Source: Ralstonia sp. RRA
GTDB taxonomy: Bacteria; Pseudomonadota; Gammaproteobacteria; Burkholderiales; Burkholderiaceae
Assembly (NCBI RefSeq): GCF_037023145.1
Contig: NZ_CP146092.1
Coordinates: forward strand, 372,001-436,000
DNA length: 64,000 nt
Direction of reading: 5' to 3'
This document shows positions 41,889-51,727 of the stretch, piece after piece. Under the pieces are notes generated by a model. That model saw only the letters and a program-made list of their open reading frames with translations, made no database searches and was not told where the DNA came from. The first letter of the stretch is position 1, and every line of letters begins with the position of its first letter. The translations under genes were made by a program, and so were the position numbers.

Positions 41889-44567
41889 ATGGCCGCGGCG
41901 CAATCGAAGGCTTCAGATGGCACGACGTCAGAGCGGCGAAGACAGCCGGGGAGACCCTCTGGGCTGCGCTGGCTGCTGTCGCCGCTCAACCTCGGCGTGG
42001 CGGCATGCCTGGTCTTCATCTGGTGGTTCACGTTCCACCAGCTCACGAAGGAGCACGACCGGCTGATCCGCGACGCAGAAGCACGCACCGAAGTTGAAGC
42101 GCAGGCTTTTGGCGAGTACTCGCTCGGCAGCACGCGACGCGTGTCGGAATTCCTGCTCGACCTGCGCGCCAGTTGGCTGGCTGGCCGTGATGTATTCGAA
42201 CAAGTCATCCACGAACGGCAGGAGGTCGTGCGCGACCTGACCTTCCAGGTGTCCGTCATCGATGAGAACGGCATGCTGGTCTACTCCAGCATCGGCCCCG
42301 TCAGCGACCGCGTTGACCTGAGCCAGCGCGAGCACTTTCGCGTGCACAAGGAATCGGGCGGACGCGACACGCTGTTCATCAGCGACCCGGTCCAGGGCAA
42401 AGTCTCGAAAAAATGGTCCATCCAGTTCACACGGCCCATCCTCAAGGCTGGGCGCTTTGCGGGCGTGGTGGTGGTGTCGGTAAGCCCCGAGCAGTTTGCC
42501 GGCTTTGCCAACACGCTCACCGTCGGCAAGGACGGCGTGGCCACCATCATCAAGGACTCGGGCCTGATCATCGCCCGGGTACCCAACCCGACCGTGGGCA
42601 TGGAAAAGCCGCCGCGCAAGCGCCAGTTCAACGAACCGGGTGCGCCGGAAACGGGCAGCTACCGCGTGGTCTCTGGCACCGATGGCATCGAGCGCATCAT
42701 CGGCTATCACCATGTGCGCGAAATCGGGCTCTACTTCCTGGTTGGCGAATCGGTGGCATCGGTGCTGGAGCCGTTCGAGACGTACCGGCACACCGCCGTG
42801 GTGGGGGGCATTGCCTCGACCTTGCTGATCGGGCTGCTGTATCTCACGCTGCGCCGGCAGATGGCTGAGCGCAAGCGACATCTGGAAGACATGCGCATGG
42901 CCTCGCTCGTCTACGCGTCGAGCAGCGAAGCGATGATGGTGACGACGCTCGACGGCGAGGTGGTCGACGTCAACCCGGCCTTTACCGTCACGACGGGCTA
43001 CAGCGCGCAAGAGTTCAAGGGCCAGCCCAGCGACGCCATCCGCTCCGAATGCAACGAGAGCGCCGTCGTCGATGCCATGCGTACGGCCGTTGCCGACAAG
43101 GGCACGTGGAGCGGCGAATACCTGATCCGCCGCAAGGACGGCAGCGAGTTCCCAGCCTTGCTGACCATCGACACGTTTGCGGGCAGCACACTGGGCGAGC
43201 CGCACCGCGTTGCGCTCATCCACGACATGACGGAGAAGAAGCGCGCGGAAGAGGTCATCTGGCGGCAGGCCAACTTCGACACGCTCACCGATCTGCCCAA
43301 CCGGCACCTGTTCTACGACCGCCTGCGCCAGGAGATTGCGCGGGCCCGCCAGTCGCACACGCAACTGGCACTGCTGTTCATTGATCTGGACCGCTTCAAG
43401 GAGGTCAACGACACGCTGGGCCACGACCAGGGCGACATCCTGCTCAAGGAGATCGCGCGCCGCATTTCCGCCATCGTGCGCGGTACCGATACGGTCGCCC
43501 GGCTGGGCGGGGACGAGTTCACCATCATCTTGCCGGACCTGTCCGATGCCGGCGCCGCGGCGCCCATCATCCGGGCCCTGCTGGCGCGGATCGCGTCACC
43601 GCTGCAGCTTGGCCAGGAAAGCGTGGAGGTGTCGGCCAGCATTGGGCTGGCGCTGTACCCGCGCGATGCGGACAGCGCGGAATCCTTGCTGGTCCGTGCC
43701 GACCAGGCGATGTTCGCGGCCAAGAGCGCGGGGCGCAACCAATGGGCCGTCTTTACCCCGGCACTGCAACGCGCGGAACAGGAGCGCCTGCGCGTCACCA
43801 GCGACCTGCGCGTGGCGCTGGAGCAAGGCCAGCTTGCCGTCCACTATCAGCCGATTGTCGACCTGAGTAACGGCAAGGTGCGCAAGGCAGAGGCCCTGAT
43901 CCGGTGGACGCACCCGGTGCGCGGCGAGATCGATCCGGCTGATTTCATTCCGGTGGCCGAAGACACCGGGCTGATTGTCGAGATCGGCAAGTGGGTCTTG
44001 AATCAGGCGCTGGATCAGCTCACGCACTGGCACACAGCTCTCGACAGCACGCTGCAGGTGTCGGTCAACAAATCGCCGGTGGAGTTTCGCGCCAACGCGG
44101 CTGGCAGCGAGTCGTGGCCCAAGGTGGTTGCACGCCGGGGCATTCCCGCACACAGCCTTGTCGTGGAGATTACCGAAGGTTCGCTGATGGCCGACAGCGC
44201 AGAGGTGATCGATCACCTGACCGACTTCCGCCGGGCCGGCATCGACATTGCGCTCGACGATTTCGGCACAGGGTACTCGTCCCTGTCGTACCTCAAGCGC
44301 TTCGACATCGACTACATCAAGATCGACCAGTCGTTCGTGCGCAGCCTGGCGCATGACCCGAAAGACATCGCCCTGTGCAGCGCCATCGTCAGCATGGCGC
44401 ACGCACTGCGCATCAAAGTCATTGCCGAAGGCATCGAGACCGAGGAGCAGAAAGCCATCCTCATTGCCGCCGGGTGCGACTACGGGCAGGGCCACCTCTT
44501 CTGCCCGCCGGTGCCGCCACCGGCGTTCGAGGCCTTCGTCATCGAACGTCAGCTGGCGGAAACCTAG
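41889..44567 (+). CDS. Membrane-bound GGDEF-EAL sensor (diguanylate cyclase/phosphodiesterase with dCache and PAS)
   Basis: An 892-residue protein for cyclic-di-GMP turnover. Transmembrane helix about 35-50, periplasmic dCache-like sensor about 52-300 (FQVSVIDENGMLVYSS, GVVVVSVSPEQFAGFANTLTV), second helix about 302-322, a PAS domain from about 340 (VYASSSEAMMVTTLDGEVVDVNPAF), GGDEF at about 540 with an intact motif and the RGTD inhibitory site five residues before it, and an EAL domain (EALIRW at about 668, DDFGTGYSS, EGIET) that looks active. Its stop overlaps the wspR stop, as the two genes converge (CTAG). ATG 41889 has a GGAG site; a GTG two codons upstream is possible. Confidence 0.92.
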   Translation: MAAAQSKASDGTTSERRRQPGRPSGLRWLLSPLNLGVAACLVFIWWFTFHQLTKEHDRLIRDAEARTEVEAQAFGEYSLGSTRRVSEFLLDLRASWLAGRDVFEQVIHERQEVVRDLTFQVSVIDENGMLVYSSIGPVSDRVDLSQREHFRVHKESGGRDTLFISDPVQGKVSKKWSIQFTRPILKAGRFAGVVVVSVSPEQFAGFANTLTVGKDGVATIIKDSGLIIARVPNPTVGMEKPPRKRQFNEPGAPETGSYRVVSGTDGIERIIGYHHVREIGLYFLVGESVASVLEPFETYRHTAVVGGIASTLLIGLLYLTLRRQMAERKRHLEDMRMASLVYASSSEAMMVTTLDGEVVDVNPAFTVTTGYSAQEFKGQPSDAIRSECNESAVVDAMRTAVADKGTWSGEYLIRRKDGSEFPALLTIDTFAGSTLGEPHRVALIHDMTEKKRAEEVIWRQANFDTLTDLPNRHLFYDRLRQEIARARQSHTQLALLFIDLDRFKEVNDTLGHDQGDILLKEIARRISAIVRGTDTVARLGGDEFTIILPDLSDAGAAAPIIRALLARIASPLQLGQESVEVSASIGLALYPRDADSAESLLVRADQAMFAAKSAGRNQWAVFTPALQRAEQERLRVTSDLRVALEQGQLAVHYQPIVDLSNGKVRKAEALIRWTHPVRGEIDPADFIPVAEDTGLIVEIGKWVLNQALDQLTHWHTALDSTLQVSVNKSPVEFRANAAGSESWPKVVARRGIPAHSLVVEITEGSLMADSAEVIDHLTDFRRAGIDIALDDFGTGYSSLSYLKRFDIDYIKIDQSFVRSLAHDPKDIALCSAIVSMAHALRIKVIAEGIETEEQKAILIAAGCDYGQGHLFCPPVPPPAFEAFVIERQLAET

Positions 44568-45679
44568 CCGGCGCGGCTGGCGTCCGCACCCACCACCGCG
44601 CGGTTCTTGCCCTCGTGCTTGGCCTGATACAGCGCCAGGTCGGCAGCTTCGATCAACATGGTGGTCGGCGCGTCGCGCACCGGGCTGACCACGGCACCGC
44701 CCACGCTCACGGTCACGTACCCGCCCGTGGAGGAATGTGCGTGCGGCACCTGCAAGGTCTCGATGGCGTTGCGGATCTTCTCGGCCAGCGCCTTCAACCC
44801 CTCCACGCTGGTGCCGGGCAGCACCACGGCAAACTCCTCGCCGCCAAAACGCGCGGCCAGATCGCCGGGCCGGCCCAGACACGCTTCCACCGTGCTGCCG
44901 ATACGCTTGAGCACCTCGTCGCCGGCCACGTGGCCGTAGTTGTCGTTGTAGAGCTTGAAGTTGTCGACGTCGATCATCAGGAACGACAACGTCGTGCCTT
45001 CGCGTGCACCGCGTCGCCACTCGGCGCTCAGATATTCGTCGAGATAGCGACGGTTGGCCAGGCCCGTCAGGCCGTCAGAGTTGGTCAGGCGGCGTAGCTC
45101 CAGGTTGGCCTCCAGCAACTGCTGCTGCGACTGGCGCAGCGCGCGGTAGGCCTCGTCCCGCTGCAGCAGATTGACGTACGAGCGCGAGTGGTAACGGATG
45201 CGCGCGAGCAACTCGATGCGGTCCGGCAGCTTGACGAGATAGTCATTCGCGCCCGCGGCAAACGCGGCACTCTTGATGACCGGCTCTTCCTTGGTGGACA
45301 GCACAATGATGGGCACATCGCGCAGCACCGGGTTGGCGCGGTAGTCGCGCACCAGCGTCAGGCCGTCGGTGCCCGGCATCACCAGGTCTTGCAGGATGAC
45401 GGTGGGGCGCGTCTGAATGGCGGCGATCATCGCCTCGTCCGAACGCGCGCAGTAGTGGAAGTCGAGGCGCTCTTCGCCGGCCAGCGCCTGGCGCACGGCC
45501 TCGGCCACGATGGCCTGGTCGTCCACCAGCAGCACCATCACCGGTACGTCGGCCGCCGCTGGCGTACGCAGCAGCGAACGCGCCGCTTCCAGTGCAGCTT
45601 CCGCTGCGGGGATGGGTTTGTCGTCTGGGCTGTCCGAACCCTCTGGGCCGCTTGGACTGTCGTGTGGTTGGTTGGTCAT
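44564..45679 (-). CDS. wspR: Wsp response-regulator diguanylate cyclase WspR
   Basis: A 371-residue protein. After a 35-residue acidic/Pro lead it has a receiver domain (VMVLLVDDQAIVAEAVRQAL, phosphoacceptor Asp in VILQDLVMPGTDG, Lys in DYLVKLPDRIELLARIRYHS), a short coiled-coil linker and a GGDEF domain with the active form GGEEF (RFGGEEFAVVLPG). The RPGD inhibitory site is exactly five residues before GGEEF, so the enzyme should be product-inhibited. Phosphorylation by WspE raises c-di-GMP and promotes biofilm growth. Last gene of the Wsp operon; its stop is shared with the convergent GGDEF-EAL gene. Confidence 0.93.
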   Translation of the reverse strand: MTNQPHDSPSGPEGSDSPDDKPIPAAEAALEAARSLLRTPAAADVPVMVLLVDDQAIVAEAVRQALAGEERLDFHYCARSDEAMIAAIQTRPTVILQDLVMPGTDGLTLVRDYRANPVLRDVPIIVLSTKEEPVIKSAAFAAGANDYLVKLPDRIELLARIRYHSRSYVNLLQRDEAYRALRQSQQQLLEANLELRRLTNSDGLTGLANRRYLDEYLSAEWRRGAREGTTLSFLMIDVDNFKLYNDNYGHVAGDEVLKRIGSTVEACLGRPGDLAARFGGEEFAVVLPGTSVEGLKALAEKIRNAIETLQVPHAHSSTGGYVTVSVGGAVVSPVRDAPTTMLIEAADLALYQAKHEGKNRAVVGADASRAG

Positions 45680-45731
45680 GTGATGCTCCCCGTTTTTGGT
45701 TATGTGTTGTCGATCATGGCGCGTGCCGCGT

Positions 45732-46739
45732 TCATTTGCGCACGAGCACCGTGAGTTCGTCGGCAATGCGGCCGAGCGGCAGGATGGCGCGTGCCGCGTC
45801 CAGGGCCGCAGCAGCCTTGGGCATGCCGTAGACCGCGCTGGTCGCCTCGTCCTGCGCGATGGTGTGATAGCCCTTGGCACGCATCGCCTTCAGGCCGATG
45901 GCACCGTCACGCCCCATGCCCGTGAGCAGCACGCCAATTGCCGTGCCCTGCCAGTGCTCGACCAGGCTATGAAAGAACACATCCACAGACGGCCGATAAG
46001 GCGTGGCGGCCGGCTCTCGTGTGTAGCCGAAGGTGCCGCCGGGCAGCACGTGCATGTGGTCGTTCGTGGCGGCCAGCAGCACCTCGCCGGCGCGCGGGCG
46101 GTCGCCTTCAACGGCCACGCGCACCTTCAATGCGGTCTGGCCATCCAGCCATTCGGCCATGCCGGCGGCAAAGGCCTGATCCACGTGCTGAACCACGGCA
46201 ATGCCCGCCGGAAACTCCGCCGTCAGCTTGCCCAGTACCGTAGCCAGCGCGGTCGGGCCACCCGCGGATGCGCCGATCGCCACCAAGGGCGCTGCACCTC
46301 CGCTCACGGGCGCCACGACGCGCGGTTTGGACGCGGTGGGCTTTTCCAGCAGGCGGCCAATCTGGTCGATCTTGGTCAGCAGCGGGTGGTTGCCTTCGGC
46401 ATCGGTGCCGCTGGTCAATGTGGGGGTGTCGACGGCATCGAGTGCCCCCGCGCCCATCGCCTCATACACACGCCATGCGTTGGCGCCCACGCTGCTGGTG
46501 ACCACCAGGATCGCGCACGGATGGCTCGATGCCATGATGCGGCGGGTGGCCTCCACGCCGTCAAAGCGCGGCATGATCAAATCCATCAGCACCACGTCCG
46601 GCGGCTGCGCGGCGCAAAAATCCACCGCCTGCGCGCCGTCGGTCGCCACCCACAGCACACGGTGTTCGGGCCGGCGCGCAATCGTGCGGCGCATGGCTTC
46701 CACCGCCAGCGGCATATCGTTGACGATGCCGATGTTCAT
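45732..46739 (-). CDS. wspF: Wsp methylesterase WspF (CheB homologue)
   Basis: A 335-residue CheB-type protein. The receiver domain (MNIGIVNDMPLAVEAMRRTI, Asp in DVVLMDLIMPRFDG) is followed by the methylesterase domain with the Ser-His-Asp triad: Ser in IGASAGGPTAL, His in VVQHVDQAFAAG, Asp in GMGRDGAIGLKAMRAKG. It removes methyl groups from WspA and thus resets Wsp output; loss of wspF in pseudomonads gives permanently high c-di-GMP and wrinkly colonies. Start overlaps the wspE stop by 4 bp; wspR follows after 52 bp. Confidence 0.95.
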   Translation of the reverse strand: MNIGIVNDMPLAVEAMRRTIARRPEHRVLWVATDGAQAVDFCAAQPPDVVLMDLIMPRFDGVEATRRIMASSHPCAILVVTSSVGANAWRVYEAMGAGALDAVDTPTLTSGTDAEGNHPLLTKIDQIGRLLEKPTASKPRVVAPVSGGAAPLVAIGASAGGPTALATVLGKLTAEFPAGIAVVQHVDQAFAAGMAEWLDGQTALKVRVAVEGDRPRAGEVLLAATNDHMHVLPGGTFGYTREPAATPYRPSVDVFFHSLVEHWQGTAIGVLLTGMGRDGAIGLKAMRAKGYHTIAQDEATSAVYGMPKAAAALDAARAILPLGRIADELTVLVRK

Positions 46740-49105
46740 GTCCGCGCCTCTCCAATCAGGTCTCGCACCGCATCGAGCAATGCTTCATCGTGGAAACTGC
46801 CCTTGGCGAGGTAGTAATCGGCGCCGGCTTCCAGCCCGCGGCGGCGATCCTCCTCCCGATCCTTGTAGGACACGACCATCACCGGCAGTGACTTGAGCAC
46901 CGCGTCGCGCTTGATGAGCGTGACCAGCTCGATGCCGTCCATGCGCGGCATGTCGATGTCGGTGACGACGAGGTCGAACTGGGCGCCACGCAGGGCGTTC
47001 CAGCCGTCCATGCCGTCCACGGCCACGGTGACGACGTAGCCGCGCTTCTCCAGCAGCTTGCGCTCCAGCTCACGCACCGTGAGCGAATCGTCCACCACCA
47101 GCACATGCTTGCGGTGCTGCACGGCCACGCTCTGCCCGCGCTGCACCTTGTCGAGCTGGCCGCCGCGCACGAGCTTGTCGACCGAGCGCAGCAGATCATC
47201 CACGTCGACGATCAGCACGGCGTCGCCGTTCTCCATCAGCGCCCCGGCGGCAATGTCGCGCACCTTACCCAGCCGTGCATCCAGCGGCTGCACAACCAGC
47301 ATGCGCTCGCCCAGGAAGCGGTCGACGGCAATGCCGTAGGTCTCTGCCCCTTCGCCAATGACGACCACTGGCACGCTATCGCGCGCCTCACCTGGTGGCT
47401 GCGTGCCGAGCAACTGGTGCGCGGTCACCAACCCCACCGGGCGGCCATCGAAGCGGAAATGCTGCTGCCCTTCGAGCATGTCGATCTCGGTGCGGGCCAG
47501 CTCCAGCGTGCGCCGCACGTAGGCCAGCGGAAACGCATACGCCTCGCCGCCCACATCCACCAGCAGACTGCGGATGACCGACAGCGTGAGCGGCAACTGC
47601 AGCATGAAGCGCGTGCCGCGGCCCGGCTCGGTCTGGATGCGCACCGTGCCGCGCACCGCCTTGACCATCTCGTGCACGGCATCGAGCCCGACACCACGGC
47701 CGGACAAGTCCGTCACCTGCTCGCGCATCGAGAAGCCCGGCAGCAGCAGGAAGTCGAGCAGTTCATGGTCCGACAGGCGGCTGGCGGTATCGGCATCCGA
47801 CAAGCCGCGCCGCACCACCGCTGCGCGCACGGCTTCCAGGTCGATGCCCGCGCCGTCATCCGCCACGGTAATCAACAACTTGCCGGCACTGTGGCGCGCC
47901 TCCAGCGTAATGCTGGCCTCGGCGGGCTTGCCCTGTGCCTCGCGGGCTTCCGGGGTTTCCACGCCGTGGTCGATAGCGTTGCGCAGCAGGTGGCCCAGCG
48001 GCGCATCCAGCATGTCGAGAATGTCGCGGTCGACCTGGGTGGCCTCTCCCACGATGGCGAAGCGCACACGCTTGGCCAGCGAACGCGCCAAGTCACGCAC
48101 CACGCGCGGGTACGCATGCGTGGCATCGCCGAAGGGGCGCATGCGGCATTGCAGGGCTTCGTCGTACAACTGCTGCGCGAGGTGCGTGCTGCGGCGGTCG
48201 AAGCGGTCGAGATCGTCGATGTGCTCACCCAGCGTCTGCTGCATCTGGCCGAGCATCTGGCGCACGTCGTTGAGTGCAGCATGCATGTCGGCATCAGCAT
48301 GCGGGTCCAGCCGCTCGACCAGGGTTTCGTAGAGCGTATCGAACGCCAGCGTGGTGGAACGGTGGCTGCGTTTGACACGCAGCATCGATTCACCAAACGG
48401 CTTGAGCCAGCGAGACTCCACCAGCGATTCCCCCGACAGGCTCAGCAGCCTGTCCAGGTTGTCGGCGCGCACACGCAGCATGCGCTGCCCGTCCTGGAAA
48501 CCTCGGCGCGTGGCACCGATGGGCGCGCGATGTGGCGCTGGCGCAATGGGCTCGGGTGGTAATTCGGGTTGCGGTTCCGGCAGCGCGGCCGGCGCCGGGG
48601 CAGACAGCGCCGCCACCTCGGCGTTCAGCAGGGCCATCGCGGCCTTCAGCGTGGCGTCTTCGGCGGCCTGCTCGGGGTCGGCAAACGTTGTAGTGGCAGG
48701 CACGGCTTCAGCACCATCGGCGGCAGAAAACGCAGCGAGCACGGCGTCGATCTCCGTACGCGGCACTTGCCCCGCGGTGGCAGGCTGGCCGACGCGCAGC
48801 AGCAGATCGGTCCCGCGCAGCAGTACATCGATATGCGCGGCGGTCAGCACCAGTGTGCCGCGCTGCGCGGCCACGAACCATTCCTCCATGCGGTGCGCAA
48901 CGTCCACACCGTCCTGCAGGCCGATGATGCGTGCCGCCCCCTTGAGCGAGTGCGCGGCACGCATGCAGGCTTCCAGCGCGGCAGCGTCGGTGGGGGCGCG
49001 TTCCAGCGTCAGCAAGCCGGTGGACAGCACGCGCGTCTGCGTCTGCGCCTCTTCGTGGAACAGCGCGAGCAGCGATTGGCGGCCCAGATCGTCATCCACG
49101 CTCAT
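46736..49105 (-). CDS. wspE: Wsp hybrid histidine kinase WspE (CheA-receiver fusion)
   Basis: A 789-residue protein with Hpt, kinase, CheW-like and receiver domains. The Hpt phosphorylation site is His52 in AAHSLKGAARIIG. The CheA kinase part contains HLLRNAIDHGVETPEAREAQGKP, VADDGAGIDLEAVRAA and DLSGRGVGLDAVHEMVKAVRG. A CheW-type domain follows, and the C-terminal receiver reads VLVVDDSLTVRELERKLLEKRG with Asp in VVTDIDMPRMDG and Lys in YYLAKGSF. It phosphorylates WspR and WspF. The ATG at 49105 overlaps wspD by 4 bp; a longer frame to 49522 is not real. Confidence 0.93.
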   Translation of the reverse strand: MSVDDDLGRQSLLALFHEEAQTQTRVLSTGLLTLERAPTDAAALEACMRAAHSLKGAARIIGLQDGVDVAHRMEEWFVAAQRGTLVLTAAHIDVLLRGTDLLLRVGQPATAGQVPRTEIDAVLAAFSAADGAEAVPATTTFADPEQAAEDATLKAAMALLNAEVAALSAPAPAALPEPQPELPPEPIAPAPHRAPIGATRRGFQDGQRMLRVRADNLDRLLSLSGESLVESRWLKPFGESMLRVKRSHRSTTLAFDTLYETLVERLDPHADADMHAALNDVRQMLGQMQQTLGEHIDDLDRFDRRSTHLAQQLYDEALQCRMRPFGDATHAYPRVVRDLARSLAKRVRFAIVGEATQVDRDILDMLDAPLGHLLRNAIDHGVETPEAREAQGKPAEASITLEARHSAGKLLITVADDGAGIDLEAVRAAVVRRGLSDADTASRLSDHELLDFLLLPGFSMREQVTDLSGRGVGLDAVHEMVKAVRGTVRIQTEPGRGTRFMLQLPLTLSVIRSLLVDVGGEAYAFPLAYVRRTLELARTEIDMLEGQQHFRFDGRPVGLVTAHQLLGTQPPGEARDSVPVVVIGEGAETYGIAVDRFLGERMLVVQPLDARLGKVRDIAAGALMENGDAVLIVDVDDLLRSVDKLVRGGQLDKVQRGQSVAVQHRKHVLVVDDSLTVRELERKLLEKRGYVVTVAVDGMDGWNALRGAQFDLVVTDIDMPRMDGIELVTLIKRDAVLKSLPVMVVSYKDREEDRRRGLEAGADYYLAKGSFHDEALLDAVRDLIGEART

Positions 49106-49806
49106 CGCAGGCTCCGGGCAATCGAATCGAACAGGCGATCGGCATCGAGCAGGCCGATGGTGGTTTCGCGCCAGGCCAGCACGCCACGTGCGTGCGCCGT
49201 GGCGGCGGTGGTCAACGTGGATGGCACCGGCAGCAAGGCAGACGCCGGAAAGCGCAGCACACCCTCCACCTCGTCCACCGGAAAGACGGCCGGCTCGTCC
49301 TGGTGCGCGGCCACCAGCAGGCGCGCGTAGCCATTGCGGCTCGCGTGCTTGCCACTGCCCGACAAGTCCAGGCCCAGCAGCTCGCCCAGGGATACCGCCA
49401 CCGTCAGCGCCCCGCGAATGTTGACCAGCCCCAGCACCACCCGATTGCGCCGATGCGGCAGCGAATGGATGGCGCGCGGCTTGTCGATCTGCCGCAGGGC
49501 GGTGGCTGGCAGCGCCAGCCATTCATCAGCAATGCGGAAGACGAGTACGGCCAGTTCTGCGTCGGCCTGGTCGTGCGCACGCAGTGGCGCGGCGTGGCGG
49601 TGTGCCCGCGCGGCGGCTTCCAGATCGTCCTGGCTGAGCGCGCGGTCGAGTAGCGCGGCGGCACCTTGTTCAAAGACGGGGCAGTTCAGGCAGCGCGTGT
49701 ACGTTGGCAACTGCGGGCAGGACTGATCACCGCGGGTGCCAATGCGGTTCCAGCAGTCGTCAACGCGCGTGGTGACGCCCGCGTGGTCATGGACGGCGTG
49801 CGCCAT
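49102..49806 (-). CDS. wspD: Wsp coupling protein WspD (CheW-like)
   Basis: A 234-residue CheW-fold protein. The first 60 residues, including CWNRIGTRGDQSCPQLPTYTRCLNCPVFEQGAAALLDRAL, contain four clustered cysteines (CWNR, SCPQL, RCLNCP) that could bind metal, a known WspD feature. The CheW domain is at about 90-225 (LAVLVFRIADEWLALPATALRQI, VVLGLVNIRGALTVAVSLGELLGL). It bridges WspA and WspE. Overlaps wspC by 20 bp at its start. ATG 49806 has a GAGGAA site. Confidence 0.9.
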   Translation of the reverse strand: MAHAVHDHAGVTTRVDDCWNRIGTRGDQSCPQLPTYTRCLNCPVFEQGAAALLDRALSQDDLEAAARAHRHAAPLRAHDQADAELAVLVFRIADEWLALPATALRQIDKPRAIHSLPHRRNRVVLGLVNIRGALTVAVSLGELLGLDLSGSGKHASRNGYARLLVAAHQDEPAVFPVDEVEGVLRFPASALLPVPSTLTTAATAHARGVLAWRETTIGLLDADRLFDSIARSLR

Positions 49807-51214
49807 GCGTTCCTCGTGAGTACTGCGGTGGTTCGGATGGTGCAGAGGGTCCGGAAGGTGCCCTGCCCTGGCGCGCCAAAGCCCGCTCCGCACGCAGCAT
49901 AAGCTGGCGCGCGCCGACCGTGTCGCCGGCCACGTCCAGCAACGCGGCCAGGTGGGTCAGCGCTTCGTAGTGCGCCGGTTCCAGGTACAGCGCCTTGCGG
50001 TAGAAATCGCCCGCATCGGTGTGGCGGCCGCGTGCATCGGCAATCAGGCCGAGCAGGTAGAACGTATCGGCTTCGGGTGCCCGCAGGTTGGCGATCTCCA
50101 GCGCCACGTGCTCGGCCTCGTCAAAGCGGCCGGCGTCGGCCAGCCGGCGTGCTTCCGCCAAGGTGGGCGGCTCGGGCAGCAGGGCGTCCAGAACAGGGAT
50201 GGCCGGTACGGCCAAGGTCGCAGGTCGTGCCGAAAACGCGGGAGCCGGCTTGGCGGCAGGCACGCGCGCCGCCACCGGACGCACAGGCACGGTCGGCAGC
50301 GCAATGCCGGGCAAACCCACCGGCGCCGCGGCGGGCTTCTCGGGTGGCAGCGGCAAGCGGAACGGCAGCGGTGTCCGCACACTCTTTTCACCCGCAGGCG
50401 TGCGCTGGAAGGCAAAGGCCAACGGAATGCGCGCAGAACTCATGGCGTGGCGCATCATCAGGCCCGTCTCTGCAGGGCCGACGAAGATCATGCCGTCATC
50501 CGCCAGTTGTGAGTCGAGCCGGCGGATCGCCTGGTCCTGCGCATCGCGGTGGAAGTAGATCAGCACGTTGCGGCAGAAGATGAAGTCGTAGCGCGTGTCA
50601 TCGGCCGGAGCGTCAGACAGATTGGCCTGCGCAAAACGCACCAGCCCACGCACGGCGTCGTTCAACTGCCAGCCACCTTCCGCCTCGGTGAAGTGCCGAT
50701 CGCGAAACGTGAGCGGATGGCCACGAAACGCGTTGCGCCCGTAGACCGAGCGCCTGGCCACGTCAAGCGCGCGTGCACTGATGTCGATCGCGTCGATGGT
50801 GAAGCGCGCGGGGTCGATGCCCGCGTCGAGCAGCGCCATCGCCGCCGAATAGGGTTCCTCCCCCGTCGAGCACGGCGCGCTCAGGATGCGCAGCACGCGC
50901 GTGGGCTCGCGCACGAGCCTCTCACCGGCCAGGCGGGCAAGCGTGACAAAGGCTTCGCGGTCTCGGAAGAACCAGGTTTCGGGCACCACCAGCGCCTCGA
51001 TCAGCGCCTGGCGCTCTTCGGGCGCGGTGTTCAGGCGCAGCCAGTACGCGTCGAGCGCAGCGGCATCCACGACATTCGGCACGCCGCGCGCGGCCAGCAT
51101 GGCGCGCGTACGATCGAGCACCACGCGCTCCAGCGTATTCGCGCCGAGCGAAGGCGCGTCAATGCCGGTCTCGTGCGAGAGCCAGGCTTCAAAACGGGGG
51201 TCAACGGCCACCAT
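49787..51214 (-). CDS. wspC: Wsp methyltransferase WspC (CheR homologue with TPR)
   Basis: A 475-residue protein. Residues about 1-265 form the CheR fold: a helical lead with PETWFFRDREAFVTL, the SAM site RILSAPCSTGEEPYSAAMAL, IDAIDISARALDVARRSVYGRNAFRG, and FIFCRNVLIYFHRDAQ. A Pro/Ala-rich linker follows (residues about 290-370), and the C-terminal part holds two TPR-like repeats (EARRLADAGRFDEAEHVALEIANL and YRKALYLEPAHYEALTHLAALLD). It methylates WspA. Unusual only in the long Pro/Ala linker. ATG at 51214, 5 bp after the wspB stop. Confidence 0.92.
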   Translation of the reverse strand: MVAVDPRFEAWLSHETGIDAPSLGANTLERVVLDRTRAMLAARGVPNVVDAAALDAYWLRLNTAPEERQALIEALVVPETWFFRDREAFVTLARLAGERLVREPTRVLRILSAPCSTGEEPYSAAMALLDAGIDPARFTIDAIDISARALDVARRSVYGRNAFRGHPLTFRDRHFTEAEGGWQLNDAVRGLVRFAQANLSDAPADDTRYDFIFCRNVLIYFHRDAQDQAIRRLDSQLADDGMIFVGPAETGLMMRHAMSSARIPLAFAFQRTPAGEKSVRTPLPFRLPLPPEKPAAAPVGLPGIALPTVPVRPVAARVPAAKPAPAFSARPATLAVPAIPVLDALLPEPPTLAEARRLADAGRFDEAEHVALEIANLRAPEADTFYLLGLIADARGRHTDAGDFYRKALYLEPAHYEALTHLAALLDVAGDTVGARQLMLRAERALARQGRAPSGPSAPSEPPQYSRGTHGARRP

Positions 51215-51219
51215 GACGA

Positions 51220-51690
51220 TCAGGCCGGTTGTGCCGCGGCCGGAAACAGCAGCGCACGCGCCTGCGCATCGAGCATCGCCTGCGCGTCGACACGCTGCAC
51301 GAGGCCGTCTTCCAGGCTGGCGACAGGTCCAAGCCAACGCGCGTTGGGCGTGGCGATGCCGCTGTCGGCAAAACGCGCCGCATCAATGCGGCGCGTATGG
51401 GTAGCGTGCTCGACGATCAGGCCGAGCAGCGGTGCATCGTCGCCACGCATACCCGTGTCGTACTGCACCAGCACCAGGCGCGTGGAGCGCAGCGGCCGCG
51501 CCGGGCGCCCGAGCGCAAGCTGCGGCACGTCAATCACCGGTACCGGCGTGCCATGCCGCTCGATCACGCCGGCCACCCACTCGGGCGCGCCGGGAATCGC
51601 CTTGGGTGCGGCCAGCGGCAGCACTTCGGCAATCTGCGCCACATCGAGCGCATAGCGGTCGCCATCGAGTTCAAATAGGAGGTAAAGCAT
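51220..51690 (-). CDS. wspB: Wsp coupling protein WspB (CheW homologue)
   Basis: A 156-residue CheW-fold protein: MLYLLFELDGDRYALDVAQIAEVLPL, VAGVIERHGTPVPVIDVPQLALG and LVLVQYDTGM. It links the receptor WspA to the kinase WspE together with WspD. The ATG at 51690 has an AGGAGG site a few bases upstream, itself 37 bp after the wspA stop. Confidence 0.92.
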   Translation of the reverse strand: MLYLLFELDGDRYALDVAQIAEVLPLAAPKAIPGAPEWVAGVIERHGTPVPVIDVPQLALGRPARPLRSTRLVLVQYDTGMRGDDAPLLGLIVEHATHTRRIDAARFADSGIATPNARWLGPVASLEDGLVQRVDAQAMLDAQARALLFPAAAQPA

Positions 51691-51727
51691 GGCGATTCTC
51701 GCGACAGCAAAAAAACTCCGGCAGGCG

